Shown here in pieces: positions 1 through 9,418 of a stretch of 64,000 nucleotides of DNA. The first letter of the stretch is position 1, and each line of letters opens with the position of its first letter. The notes beneath the pieces were generated by a model, which was not told the DNA's origin, ran no database searches, and saw only the letters and a list, made by a program, of their open reading frames with translations. A program made the translations under genes and the position numbers. The stretch is from Toxorhynchites rutilus septentrionalis. Lineage: Eukaryota > Arthropoda > Insecta > Diptera > Culicidae. The DNA is taken from NCBI RefSeq assembly GCF_029784135.1, contig NC_073746.1, positions 164,104,296 to 164,168,295 on the forward strand. The letters run 5' to 3'.

Positions 1-350
1 GATGCAATAAATTTTGCTATGGTGGTCACACACTCCTCCCCCTCTCTAAGGTGGGAGCTGCCATACAAATGAAACATAAATTTCTGCAGAACTCAAGAAC
101 TAATCAAGCAAATAGAGTCAAATATAGCATATGAAGGATTTAGGAGGCAAGAAACCTTTCTATGGTAAATAGACACTCCTCCTCCTCTCCAAGGGGCGGC
201 TGTCATAAAAATGAAACACAAATTTCTGCATAACTCGAGAACTAATCAAGCAAATCGAGCCAAATTCGCAATGTGGAGGTTTTAGGGGAGACGATGATAC
301 GGAAGAAACGGAACTATGGTGGGAATAAGACAGACACCTAATGTAATACG
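1..350 (+). mobile_element. Helitron-borne satellite fragment at window edge
   Basis: Two units of the same tandem repeat that fills the Helitrons at 32.6 and 62.4 kb. The module containing CTGCCATACAAATGAAAC starts near 58 and recurs near 200, a spacing of 142, followed each time by a diverged 'ttctgca..actc.agaactaatcaag' segment. No CTAGT terminus is seen at its right side, so this is a diverged, incomplete copy that runs off the window. Confidence 0.6.
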
Positions 351-1132
351 CTAGAGGCAATTTTTTCATTCCTAATCGAAGGCTTCAAAAAATTACGGAG
401 CCTCATTAAGAGGGTTTAAAATCACGTTTGTTGCCAAGATAATTTCTCTTGACTACATCATGGGTTGCCACATTTTTAGAAAAAAAAAATCTGTATCATT
501 AGGAAAAAATATTAAAATAAAGGTGTATTTTCATTTTGAATTTATTTTCCTTATTTATGGGTTGTAAATGTCGTATCAATACAACCAAATAAATCATAAA
601 AAAGGTTTTCTCATAATCCTTTGAATTGTATGATGTTTCTACATGGTTTTGTTGAACTTTGGCTTCAAATTCCCTTCAAGTTCTAGTTCACAAATCCATC
701 CTTGACGCTCCTCATAGAGCCGATACATAGTTCTTCACTTGCAAAATAGACTTTATAATTGTGGGTGCCAACCAATTTCCAGATTTCGTTTTGTTGGCAT
801 TGTAAAGCGAAAATATTCGCTTGACACACGCTGATAAATATGTTATCAAAAAGTGTCTTACAAGCGACCTTAGCAATGAATTTTTAATTTTTCATGGGCA
901 TTACACGATAGAGTTTAATCGTCTCTAGTCTAGGAAAAGACTAGTTTAAACGCCAATTAAAGAATGACCATGGGGCCGGCTTCGCCTAATAAACGGAAAC
1001 CTCATAAATGGTTTGCTTATTTTGTAGAGACTTGACACTTTCCCATTAACCTTTTTTTTTCTTGTAAACGCTCTTCTAGAAAGCTAATGCCGAACTGATT
1101 TCGATGTTTACGATCGGGGAAAATCTACTAGA
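351..1132. other. No recognisable feature
   Basis: AT-rich sequence without a credible reading frame, terminal repeat or RNA signature. It lies between the Helitron satellite fragment and the first arm of foldback family A. Confidence 0.5.
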
Positions 1133-1460
1133 TTTACTGCCATTCCATGCCAAACCCATATAATGGTTCACAGATTTTTGTGAAAATTGGTGGTATTTTT
1201 CTATTTTTTTTTTTATTAGGATGTCCATTTCCATTTTAGGGTGGCCCGAAAAATTTATTGGCCCACTTTTACTTACTTTAAAAAAAATCATAATTTTTGA
1301 TCTAGATAATTTTGAACTAGATCAATGGAATCAAAGAGCTAGTCTTCTTTGAAAAAGTATCACAATAGCAAATAAATTGGATTATTTTTTTATAATTATT
1401 AATTGTATCTTTCTTTTATAGTTTACAAGGTTAGAGGTTATTATTATAAATTTTCATGTC
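1133..1460 (+). repeat. Foldback MITE family A, left arm
   Basis: Starts with CATTCCATGCCAAACCCATA and runs through 'tccattttagggtggcccgaaaa', matching the left arm of the complete family A element at 27105-28177, with weaker similarity to about 1460. Matching right-arm pieces lie at 2395-2470 and 3120-3336, so 1133-3336 may be one 2.2 kb element expanded by insertions. It has no coding capacity. Confidence 0.55.
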
Positions 1461-3119
1461 CAACTTTTTGGTGTACATTACGTGCAGTGCTTTTTCATGT
1501 TATTCCGGTCACGTGAGTCAAAGCCTAGAAATTAGCAATTTCTATTATTTAAATTTCCTACCAATTAATACGATTCCCTCTCTGAAAGACTGTTCTAAAA
1601 CTTTGCAAAAGCTATCCCAAAAAAAATCACCATCTTATATTAAATTCAAAAAATGGCGAAATAATACTATTCCACATTACACGAAATAATACACTGTACT
1701 ACTACTGCCTTGTGTATCTCATTCCACACAATCAAAGAGGGTTTGAAAATCTCTTCTAAAATCGCTCAGTTGTTGTTTTTGATCCCAGGCTAAGACAAGA
1801 CAAGGGTCGATTTCGGATCACTTTTCGAACCAGCTGCTGATTAGTCAATTTTAAAGGGTTGCCAATAATATTTGCAAATATATTTCTACATAATGTATAA
1901 TGTAGGTATGTACTCCCACACTAGTGTTCATGATATATCATAACAGAAAAATACAATTTGTTGTGAAATACGCAACAATTTTGCTTTACATCAACCAAAT
2001 GTGATTATTCATAGAATATCTAATACGAAAACATATGTTAGGGTCGTGAAAAAATAGTCTTCAGTAAGTAAGAAGCTAGTAGTCACGTCTTGCCTTAGAT
2101 CCCAGGAGGGGCTTTCAGAAGAAATGGGTAGTATATGCTACAAATTACACAGTTAGAAAATTTCTGGCGAATAAATGTGATCAATACAGATGACATGAAT
2201 GCTTAAAAAAATACAATTCTGTTTAATTCTCATGTTTTGCTCAAGGAAGTAAAGGTAGAATTGAAGTTTTTACATTATTTCTTACGTTTCGGAAAAAGGG
2301 GTATATGCGGAACATTTCCAGTGATAAAATCGAGAGTGAAATAAACGAGGCGTAATGAAAACGCCCAGTGATATAATCGCGACGTTAGTGTACAATCTAT
2401 AATTACGAAAACAAAATTCAAATTTTTACAAGTATAATATTATTCGAGAAAAAACATTAATTTATTGGCTTCAATTTGAGCACTGCATTGAACGAAAAAA
2501 ACCCCGCCACTGAAAATATGTAAATTTGTCGAACGATCGCAGATAATTTCAGCAACTATGTGCTCTGCGGTGTAAATAAAACAAAGAGAGGAAAGTGAAC
2601 AAATGGAATTTGAAAAACAAAAGAGAAGGTTGAGTAGTGAAAGAAAAGGTATTCAAAATCAAAGTTAGAAGAAGTTGGAAGTGAATTGAATCGAAGTTTA
2701 GCAGAGATTTAAATCAGTAATATACGTAAATATACGTAGTGATTATTTCTGATCGCTGTAAGTAATCATTATGAAACTTATTCTACTACTGAAATTATGA
2801 AACGAACTTAACTTGCAGCAAAAAAGGATATAGAATAGTAGCCGGAGAATCGATAATTCAAGTCGTTTATTATAACGCTGAAAGTGAATGATTAATATAA
2901 TATAATTATTATTCAATTTTATAATTAAATTAAAACAACTAAAATTAGGCTCGAAAATTAATCTGTTGTTCAGTGAGGCATCTGCAAGGGTAATAGAACG
3001 AATCTATAAATGTAAGTTTTATCATAAATTTAAGAAACAAATTGTTACAAACTAATTGTAATAAATTTCAGTTTTGATCTGTCATAAACAAGACCGATTC
3101 AAAGAGTTTCGAACTAAGT
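1461..3119. other. AT-rich interior, possibly expanded family A element
   Basis: No gene seen. A stretch at 2395-2470 with the core ATAATTACGAAAACAAAAT resembles the right arm of family A (compare 27834-27910). The rest, including the A-rich tract at 2575-2720, has no recognisable homology or terminal repeats. Confidence 0.4.
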
Positions 3120-3336
3120 CCGAACAATGACCATAAGAATCGGAATTTTTGATAAAGTTCATTTTTGTAAAAAAGTGGAAAAAAATATTTTTCGGATCCT
3201 AAAATGGAAATGGGCACCCTAATGAAAAAATAAAAAATACGGATCTAAAATTTTGCGATAAGGATCAAAAGTACCAATTTCAACGAAAATCTGAGAACCA
3301 TTGTATCCGTTTGGCATGGAATGGCTGTACAGTAAA
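3120..3336 (+). repeat. Foldback MITE family A, right tip
   Basis: Carries the family A order: 'cctaaaatggaaatgggcaccctaatg', then the TTTTGCGATAAGGA block, then a terminus close to GGTTTGGCATGGAATGGCTG. It is the inverted counterpart of the left arm at 1133. The same tip recurs in the same orientation at 4500-4945 and 4946-5160. Confidence 0.6.
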
Positions 3337-3378
3337 ACCTGTTTTTATGGGGTCTCAAATATCGCACAAATAAGTCGC

Positions 3379-4476
3379 AGGGGAACCCGGGACAAGAGGG
3401 CCACCTTAAGCTAATACGCGTTTTTGAATGCACTTTTGTTATATTTTATCCAATTTTTTTACTGGTTTGTTTATTTATACTCGTATTTAGGTGTAGCTAT
3501 GCACCAAATTGTTCAAAAGTTATGTTTACTATGAAAATGGTTCATTTACACCACCCACCTCGACGGGGCAAGAGTGCCAATCTTAGAAAAATATTATTTT
3601 TGATGAAAAAAGCACTGTGACGATGGTTCCGAAGAACGCAAACTCAAGTTCTGGTGGCGTTCACGAAAACCGGCAAGCAAATCTTCCCCGGCCAATTTGG
3701 ATGTTTTGTCGAAAGAGTGATCTAAATTATTTCACTCTGCGATTTTATACCTTAGGTTCGGGATGTCGTGTGTTGTCAAGCCCATAAAAATAACTTCTGC
3801 ATATTAAGGATGTAACTCACGAGTTACTCCTCTGTTGTTTAGAAAACACTGTTTTCAAACGGCCTAAATTCTGCACATATTTGGCCAATGTTCTTCTGGG
3901 CAAACTATATTCCTCCGCAGCTCGTCTCCATGATTTACAGAATGTACGGCAAGCACCATAGTTTCCATCTGCCACTGGTTTCGGAACGAAATCCGTTCAT
4001 ATTTACAAACCATGACCACAACAAACACAACTACGATTACACTATTTGCGTTTGACAGATCGAATTCGAAGTTACTACTATGGCATTTTTACCCCGGTAA
4101 TAATGACTCCTTTTGTCCCGGAAGTTGAGAGATAACAAATTTATTTTTTATTGAAATAAATGCGTACGATTTTAATTAGTTCATACAGTAAGTAAAAAAA
4201 AGATTATTCTATTTGTATTTATGGGTGGAGTCATGTAAACATATAGAAACTGACTGTATTTCGTTAATTTTCGCCTGTGCGTTCTTATATAGATTGCAGT
4301 TGTAAGAAGCTCAGTTAGTATTTATCTGTTTTCCAATAAAAAATATTTAAGTTTTTGGCTGATAATATGTGAGATATATGCAGTATCTGTATAAAACAAA
4401 GTTCTGTAGTTAAATAATTGTAAAAGATTGAAATAGGCAAAATAATTAGATGGGCACTCTTGCCTCGGGTTCCCCT
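3379..4476. mobile_element. MITE-like element with AGGGGAACCC inverted ends
   Basis: The left end reads AGGGGAACCCGGGACAAGAG and the right end, read on the other strand, AGGGGAACCCGAGGCAAGAG. These imperfect terminal inverted repeats bound about 1.1 kb with no transposase reading frame. The element lies between two family A right tips, and flanking 'atcgcacaaa'-like sequence on both sides suggests insertion into a family A copy. Internal AAGAG-type motifs (for example near 3571) hint at subterminal repeats. The superfamily is unknown. Confidence 0.55.
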
Positions 4477-4499
4477 ATTATGCGATCGCACAAAAAAAA

Positions 4500-4945
4500 T
4501 CATAGAAAAAAAAATTTTTTCACCCTAAAACGGAAATGGTCACCTAGCAAAAAGAAATAAAAATACGGGTCTAATTGTTTGCGACAAAGAACAAGTCTTC
4601 GTTAACGTTTCCCTGTGGAACTTTTGCCGCCTCAACGTATGCATTAACTAGCGTCATTTATTAATACATACAGTTGACATTTCTATGTCGAATAACACGC
4701 CTTGAATGTATTCTGGAGTGGCAAGTTCTAGAATACGTGTGACCACAGTGCAAGTCGAAGGAAATTTCTTTGATGAAACATCCCCGGACCAGAACGGGAA
4801 TCGAACCCGAACACCCGGCATGATGATGTGAGACGCTAACCACTCGGCCACGGGTGCTAACCACTAATCACTCGGCCACGGGTGCACAACAAGTCTACTA
4901 CCTTTCACGAAAATCTGAGAACCCCTATATCGGTTTGACATGGAA
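4500..4945 (+). repeat. Family A right tip split by a SINE
   Basis: A second family A right tip ('ctaaaacggaaatggtcacc' through GGTTTGACATGGAATGGCTG). It is interrupted at 4599-4887 by a tRNA-derived SINE in the opposite orientation, which duplicated AACAAGTCT. The SINE is therefore younger than this MITE copy. Confidence 0.65.
4599..4887 (-). mobile_element. tRNA-derived SINE with duplicated head
   Basis: On the minus strand the head reads as a tRNA-like RNA polymerase III promoter: A-box region GTGGCCGAGTGGTTAGCGTC and B-box region GGGTTCGATTCCC, then a tRNA-unrelated body ending in CCACAGGGAAACGTTAACG. A 9-bp target duplication AACAAGTCT lies at 4590-4598 and 4888-4896. The first part of the head (GCACCCGTGGCCGAGTG) occurs twice in tandem, which is absent from the copies at 15 kb and 26 kb. 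It resembles the abundant tRNA-related SINEs of Aedes (Feilai type); I do not assign the name firmly. Confidence 0.8.
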
Positions 4946-5160
4946 TGGCTGTATACATACAGTTGCTAATCTTTGAAAAAAGTCATTTTTGAAAAAAAGA
5001 TTGGAAATTGATTTTCCGGACCACCCTTAAATGGAATTGACCCTTCTAATGAAAAAAAAATACGGGTCTAATATTTTGCGATTAGGAACAAAACTATCAA
5101 TTATAACGGATACCTGAGAATCACTATATCGGTTTGGTATGAAATGGCTTTATATGGATA
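4946..5160 (+). repeat. Family A right tip, third copy
   Basis: Directly follows the previous tip and repeats the same order: 'aaaaaagtcatttttgaaa', 'ggaccacccttaaatgg', TTTTGCGATTAGGA, ending TATCGGTTTGGTATGAAATG. The tandem arrangement of right ends suggests insertion of one copy next to or into another, or unequal exchange. Confidence 0.55.
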
Positions 5161-5329
5161 ATTTATCTTTTGCTTAAACTCAATTTTTACTATTTCACTA
5201 CTGGAAATTGACTATGTTTTGTATGTGACACAACTCTTTGAACTTTACGAATTGATTGAAATAAGAAAATGGTAAAATTCGTTCGCAATAAATTGAGTGA
5301 AAAGATTTTCAAAACGATGAAAATACACT

Positions 5330-5825
5330 GGTGTCGCTTTTTACGCGGGGGATGCGTGCCGCGTAAACAAAAACAGCGTAAATTCCAAAATCCGCGTAAA
5401 AAAACCACGTAAATTCCAAAATCCGCGTGAAAAAAAGACCGCGTAAATTCCAAAATCCGCGTAAAAATAAACCGAGTAATTTTCAAAATCCTTGTAAAAA
5501 TTTAACAAACGGTGAATTATTAGTTTAAAATGCAACCCATGTTCTAACAATTGATTACCTGAAGTTTTTTGCTTGCTACAATCATGATATCTGTATCTTC
5601 TTTTATTTCTCAACTACTAATAAGTAAAAAATATAAACTTATATCGTGAAAAGTCACATCAATTAGCATATTGAATATTTACATGGTTAATACGTATAAA
5701 AAACGGCGTAAATTTCAAAATCCGCGTAAATTCCTAAATCCACGTAAATTCCGAGATCTGCGTAATAATAAACAGCGTAAATTCCAAAAACCGCGTAAAA
5801 AAACCGCGTAAAATAAAACCGCGCA
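5330..5825. repeat. CGCGTAAATTCC short tandem repeat blocks
   Basis: Two blocks (about 5340-5490 and 5700-5825) are built from repeats of CGCGTAAATTCCAAAATC separated by A-rich spacers, roughly 30-35 bp per unit. The intervening 200 bp is not repetitive. Long frames on the minus strand across the blocks are repeat artefacts (repeating FTRILEF-like peptides). The block begins with GGTGTCGCTTTTTACGCGGG, which may be the end of a MITE. Confidence 0.6.
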
Positions 5826-6084
5826 TAACTGAACTGAAACTGAAACCCATCCTGAAAGACGTCAAAAATACAGTCTCAAATTCGTTGCGCTTCTCCAATT
5901 CTCAAATAAGTTTTAAAACAACGAATTCATGATATATGAGTTCCGGTTCGACGAAAAAGTCACAGAAGGTTGTGTCCGAGACACGACCGCATAGTTGACG
6001 TAGGATTACGTTAGGCTATCTGTCGCAGGCTGATTTTGGATGTTTGAAAAAATAAATTGTTAAACTCTTTGATAATGATCTGAT

Positions 6085-6100
6085 GGCCCTGAAAAGGGCC
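6085..6100 (-). promoter_or_regulatory. Histone mRNA 3' stem-loop, copy 1
   Basis: Minus strand GGCCCTTTTCAGGGCC: a 6-bp stem and UUUC loop, identical in form to the canonical metazoan replication-dependent histone 3' end signal bound by SLBP. It is preceded by CCAAAC, also typical. It sits downstream of the H4-like frame. Confidence 0.85.
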
Positions 6101-6284
6101 GTTTGGTTTGGTTGTTGGGTATTTTTTGTTCATTTCACCAGTGTTACAATCGAGCTTTCGGTATCAGTGATAGAAAGTTGTTTCAGTTCCGAGGCACGTT
6201 TACGAGATTGGCACTCATATTGCGTAACATATATTCCGACATATTTACTCGCGTAAAACTTTATGGAGCAACAAAAACAACAAT

Positions 6285-6484
6285 TCACTTCTGTTGTTTT
6301 TTTTGGCAGCGGTAGCTTTTTCGGAGCCGCTGCTGCTTATTTCTGTTTTCATTTTGGTTGTTTTCGTTGACACCATCACGTCGAGCTAAACGGCGAATAG
6401 CGAGTTTGATACACTGGATATTGTCATGTAGAACCTTGCGATACGCTTCGATCCTCCTTTGTCTTCCTTGCCGCATGAAGTCAT
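6285..6484 (-). pseudogene. Histone H4-like pseudogene, copy 1
   Basis: Starting at ATG 6484 (minus), preceded by CAACATCAACCAAC, the frame encodes MTSCGKEDKGGSKR. After loss of one base it continues as YRKVLHDNIQCIKLAIRRLA then RRDGVN. Histone H4 has the [25 protein letters not shown] core at this place, so residues ~1-47 of H4 are recognisable. The rest of the H4 fold (the second half of the ~103-residue protein) is missing and replaced by an unrelated basic tail ending at a stop near 6285. A 3' stem-loop lies ~190 bp downstream. It cannot make a nucleosomal H4 and is a decayed, truncated gene copy. Confidence 0.8.
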
Positions 6485-7073
6485 GTTGGTTGATGTTGAT
6501 CTGATGTGACCACACTTAAAACACTAAAAACATATATGTTTACCGATCTGAGCATCGAACAAAATGAGAAATCTGACTGAGCAGCAGTATCAGCAGAAAG
6601 AGAGAACATGCCTGAAACTTTCTGCTCATGATGTTTGCTGTTGCCATCAGTACTGGACCGATGCGGGACACAGCTCGGTTGTTGATGTTAGGCCTCGATG
6701 TTTACCGCCGCTGCTGCTGCTACTGCCACTCAAGTTCGATATGAGACACAGCTCAATTGTTGGCCGCTCAGATTCGATGCTCGTCTTGAAGTTCACTGCT
6801 GCACTTTCACGATTCCAAGAAGCGTGTGCTCGCACTTCTGATGGAGCGTGCCCGAAATGCTCCGCTCGCGATGCTTGCTGCTGCCACTAGTAGAGTAGTA
6901 GTAGTTTGCCGCTGCTTATACTGCCATAGAAGCTTGATGTGAGGCACAGCTAGCCTATTGACCACACAGCTTCGATGCTCGTCTATATATTAGCCGCGTC
7001 CACTGCTGCTGCTCTCCACTGTTGTCCGTTCCACGTCCGTTGTAAAAATGAATTAAATCCACGAACGCTCCAT

Positions 7074-7176
7074 CCTTTTATATCATTTGGTATGTGTGAA
7101 GTAGACGCCTCCTACTCGATTGTCATGCAGCTTGCCGGTGAACGAACCAATCGGGGGCGAAAAAGAAATGACGTCA
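7074..7176 (-). promoter_or_regulatory. Histone-like promoter, copy 1
   Basis: On the minus strand, a perfect TGACGTCA palindrome (7169-7176) and an inverted CCAAT (7147-7151) lie upstream of TATAAAAGG (7074-7082). The same motifs in the same order occur in copy 2 (9046-9148). Spacing of ~65-100 bp fits a core promoter with proximal CCAAT/CRE elements. Activity is inferred, not shown. Confidence 0.5.
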
Positions 7177-7513
7177 ATTTCGATCAATCAGGCCTAGGTA
7201 TCTTCTGTTTGGATAGTGGTTGAGATTTTTTAATTGTTCGATTGTTAGTTACATGATATATATTATTTTATTCAATGTGAAAAATCATGCCGACAACGTA
7301 TGATTCAAACATCTCATCAATCCATCATGAAATGAATGAGCAATAAACGTTTGAAATTGGACGGGTCGTTCATTTATTTTCTAACCGGGAAGCAGCTGAC
7401 ATACTACACTGCGCTTTTATGTACATAAAAAACCACTTTTAACATGCGGGGGAAAAATCTTATATGAAAATTGCCAGATGTCAATGTTGCCAAGCGTAGT
7501 TATTGATGGTTAA

Positions 7514-7699
7514 CCCTTCCGTTACGAGCGTCGTCTATAGACGACATCCGCGCGACGAGCTGTGTGTACGAGCGTCGTCTTTAGACGACATGAAATTCAT
7601 ACTGCTCTTCGATCACACCAGCGCGATGTGCATACTTTTCGGCGCAGTGCTCCGTACAAGGGTAGCACTTCGGCGGAGCACAATGCCATAATGAAAGGG
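7514..7699. mobile_element. piggyBac-type MITE (186 bp)
   Basis: Flanked by TTAA at 7510-7513 and 7700-7703, the target duplication used by piggyBac-family transposases. Ends are CCCTTCCGTTA on the left and TAATGAAAGGG on the right. Inside is a direct repeat of ACGAGCGTCGTCTWTAGACGACAT, itself containing the palindrome GTCGTCTATAGACGAC. It is non-coding and would need a transposase in trans. Confidence 0.75.
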
Positions 7700-7858
7700 T
7701 TAAACCGACGCCGAACAGAACAGCGATGAACGCCCCCATATCACGAACTTCGGCATTTGAATTGCTATTATGGTGCTACTCGCCCGTGTAGTTCGCGCAA
7801 AGACATCGGCAAAATATTATTTTAGAAAATTCCTTGAGGCATGACCGGAGCCGTTTCG

Positions 7859-7860
<2 letters not shown>

Positions 7861-7927
<67 letters not shown>
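7861..7927. repeat. (AT)n microsatellite
   Basis: Uninterrupted alternating AT of about 67 bp between the two histone-like copies. Confidence 0.95.
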
Positions 7928-7930
<3 letters not shown>

Positions 7931-8136
7931 GCATACATATGTCATTCGCCTCCCTTACCGCATCCAGTCAGGTTGGTTGATGGAAAGTATGTTTCTGATG
8001 TGATAAGTTTCCTGTTAGTTGCACATGATCAAAGAAAATGTAAAAGTAAACAGTATTTTTGATCGTAGTTTTATATCATTTTTGTGATAAGTGGAAAACA
8101 ATAAATTAAACTCTTTCGTTTCAAAGCAATATCGAA

Positions 8137-8152
8137 AGTCCTGAAAAGGACT
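8137..8152 (-). promoter_or_regulatory. Histone-type 3' stem-loop, copy 2
   Basis: Minus strand AGTCCTTTTCAGGACT. Relative to copy 1 (GGCCCTTTTCAGGGCC), two stem positions changed on both sides so that all six pairs are kept, and the UUUC loop is unchanged. The compensating changes preserve the structure. Confidence 0.65.
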
Positions 8153-8202
8153 GGAATGGTTGAATGGGTTGTACGGAATCTTCTGCGTGCTAATGTGAGG
8201 TT

Positions 8203-8450
8203 TCAGTCGGATGTAGCAGTTGTTAACTTTTTGGTAGCGGTAGTTTTTTCGGAGTCGCTGCTGCTTTCCTTGGTTTTGGCATCTTCGGCTTCTGTGCATC
8301 GGTTTGCAAGGGTTTCGTTGACAACATCACGGTGAGCTAAACAACGGATAGCGGGTTTGATACACTGGATGTTGTCATGTGGAACCTTGCGATACACTCT
8401 TCCTCAACCGGATCCTTTGTCTCCTTTACCTCCATAATCGCATCCAATTG
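8203..8450 (-). pseudogene. Histone H4-like pseudogene, copy 2
   Basis: The minus-strand frame shows a GKG.KG-like start (GGTAAAGGAGACAAAGGA), an in-frame TGA, then YRKVPHDNIQCIKPAIRCLA and HRDVVNET, matching the H4 region around [24 protein letters not shown]. After H4 position ~47 it changes into a serine/threonine/lysine tail (ESSSDSEKTTATKKL) and stops at 8203. The tail DNA is shared with copy 1 but read in another frame, so the truncation and new tail pre-date the duplication. It is a pseudogene. Confidence 0.75.
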
Positions 8451-9045
8451 TATTGGTTGATGTGAACAGGATTACCAGCAATGCACACTAGAAGCACAAA
8501 TGTTTATCGATCTGAGCGTCCAACAAGAATGAGAAATCTGACTGAGTAGCAGCAGCATCAGCAGCAGTAGAGAAAGAGAGCAGGCCTGAAACTCTCTACT
8601 CATGATGTTTGTTGTTGCCAACAGTAGTGGACCGATGCGAGACACAGCTCGATTGTTGCGGTTCAGCCTCGATGTTTACCGCCGCTGTTGCTGCTACTGC
8701 CACTTATGTGAGACACAGCTCAATTGTTGGCCGCTCAGATTCGATACTGCACTTTCACGATGCCAAGAAACGTTCTCGCACTTCTGACGGAGAGAGCGTG
8801 CCTGAAACGATCCGCTCGTGATGCTTGCTGCTGCCACTAGTAGTAGACCGGTTTCAACAACCGTTGCTACTGTTTGCCGCTGCTTATGCTGCCATAGAAG
8901 CTCGATGTGAGACACAGCTCGCATTTTGACCGCTCAACTTCTATGCTCGCCTATATATTAGCCGCTTTCACTGCTGCTGCTCTCCACTTGTTGTTGTCCG
9001 TTCCACGTCCGTTGTAAGAATGAATGAGATCCACGAATGCTCCTT

Positions 9046-9148
9046 CCTTTTATATCATTTGGTATGTGTGAAGTAGGCGCCTCCTACTCGATTGCCATGC
9101 AGCTTGCCGGTGAGAGAACGAAGCGGGCGCGAAAAAGAAATGACGTCA
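9046..9148 (-). promoter_or_regulatory. Histone-like promoter, copy 2
   Basis: Minus strand TATAAAAGG at 9046-9054 with TGACGTCA at 9141-9148 upstream, and a second inverted CCAAT at 9156-9160. Same layout as 7074-7176. Confidence 0.5.
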
Positions 9149-9418
9149 ATTTCGACCAATCAGGACTGGGTATCTCTGTTTGGATAGGGGTTGAATTTTT
9201 TCAATTGTTCGATAGTTAGTTATATGATATATACTATTTTATTCAATGTGAAAAATTGTTATGGAGTGCCGTAATCGTTTGATGCAAAAATCTCATCAAT
9301 CCATCATGAAATGAATGAGTAACAAGCGTTTGAAATTGGACATTTTTCACGATGCGATCGATTTTCATTTTTCAATTTGTACCCCAATATGTTCCCGAAA
9401 GACGTAATCCTACGTCAA

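Larger units (their letters stand above)
6058..7361 (-). repeat. Direct repeat copy 1 (histone-like unit)
   Basis: First of two diverged direct copies (second at 8098-9342), offset about 2.0 kb. On the minus strand the order is: CRE and CCAAT-type motifs, a TATA-like box, a ~590-bp leader with repeats of GAGCTGTGTCTCA-like sequence and CAG runs, an H4-like reading frame, and a 3' histone stem-loop. Both copies keep this order, so the duplication covered the whole unit, not just coding sequence. Confidence 0.75.
8098..9342 (-). repeat. Direct repeat copy 2 (histone-like unit)
   Basis: Second copy of the unit at 6058-7361 with the same promoter, leader, H4-like frame and stem-loop order. Differences include indels in the leader (a shorter run of the GAGCTGTGTCTCA-type subrepeats) and substitutions spread throughout. 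The divergence indicates an old duplication. Confidence 0.75.
5967..9418. mobile_element. Block with 17-bp inverted ends carrying two histone-like copies
   Basis: TTGACGTAGGATTACGT at 5995-6011 is perfectly inverted as ACGTAATCCTACGTCAA at 9402-9418. Outside the left repeat is GGTTGTGTCCGAGACACGAC, seen in inverse form beside the related repeat end at 60853, so it probably belongs to the same repeat family. Inside are two direct ~1.25 kb copies of an H4-like gene segment separated by a piggyBac-type MITE and an AT microsatellite. No transposase is seen. That the whole interval moved as one unit is inference; chance juxtaposition of two family ends is possible. Confidence 0.4.

Noticed and set aside
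4599..4887. tRNA gene
   Set aside because: The A- and B-box-like head is followed by a SINE body and flanked by a target duplication; the same unit recurs at 15.0 and 26.0 kb. It is a SINE, not a functional tRNA.
5190..5613. Two minus-strand frames of 90-98 codons
   Set aside because: They translate the CGCGTAAATTCC tandem repeat and give internally repeated peptides.
6564..6890. 108-codon plus-strand frame with Cys/Ser-rich peptide
   Set aside because: It is the antisense of the CAG-rich leader of the histone-like unit and is not kept open in copy 2.
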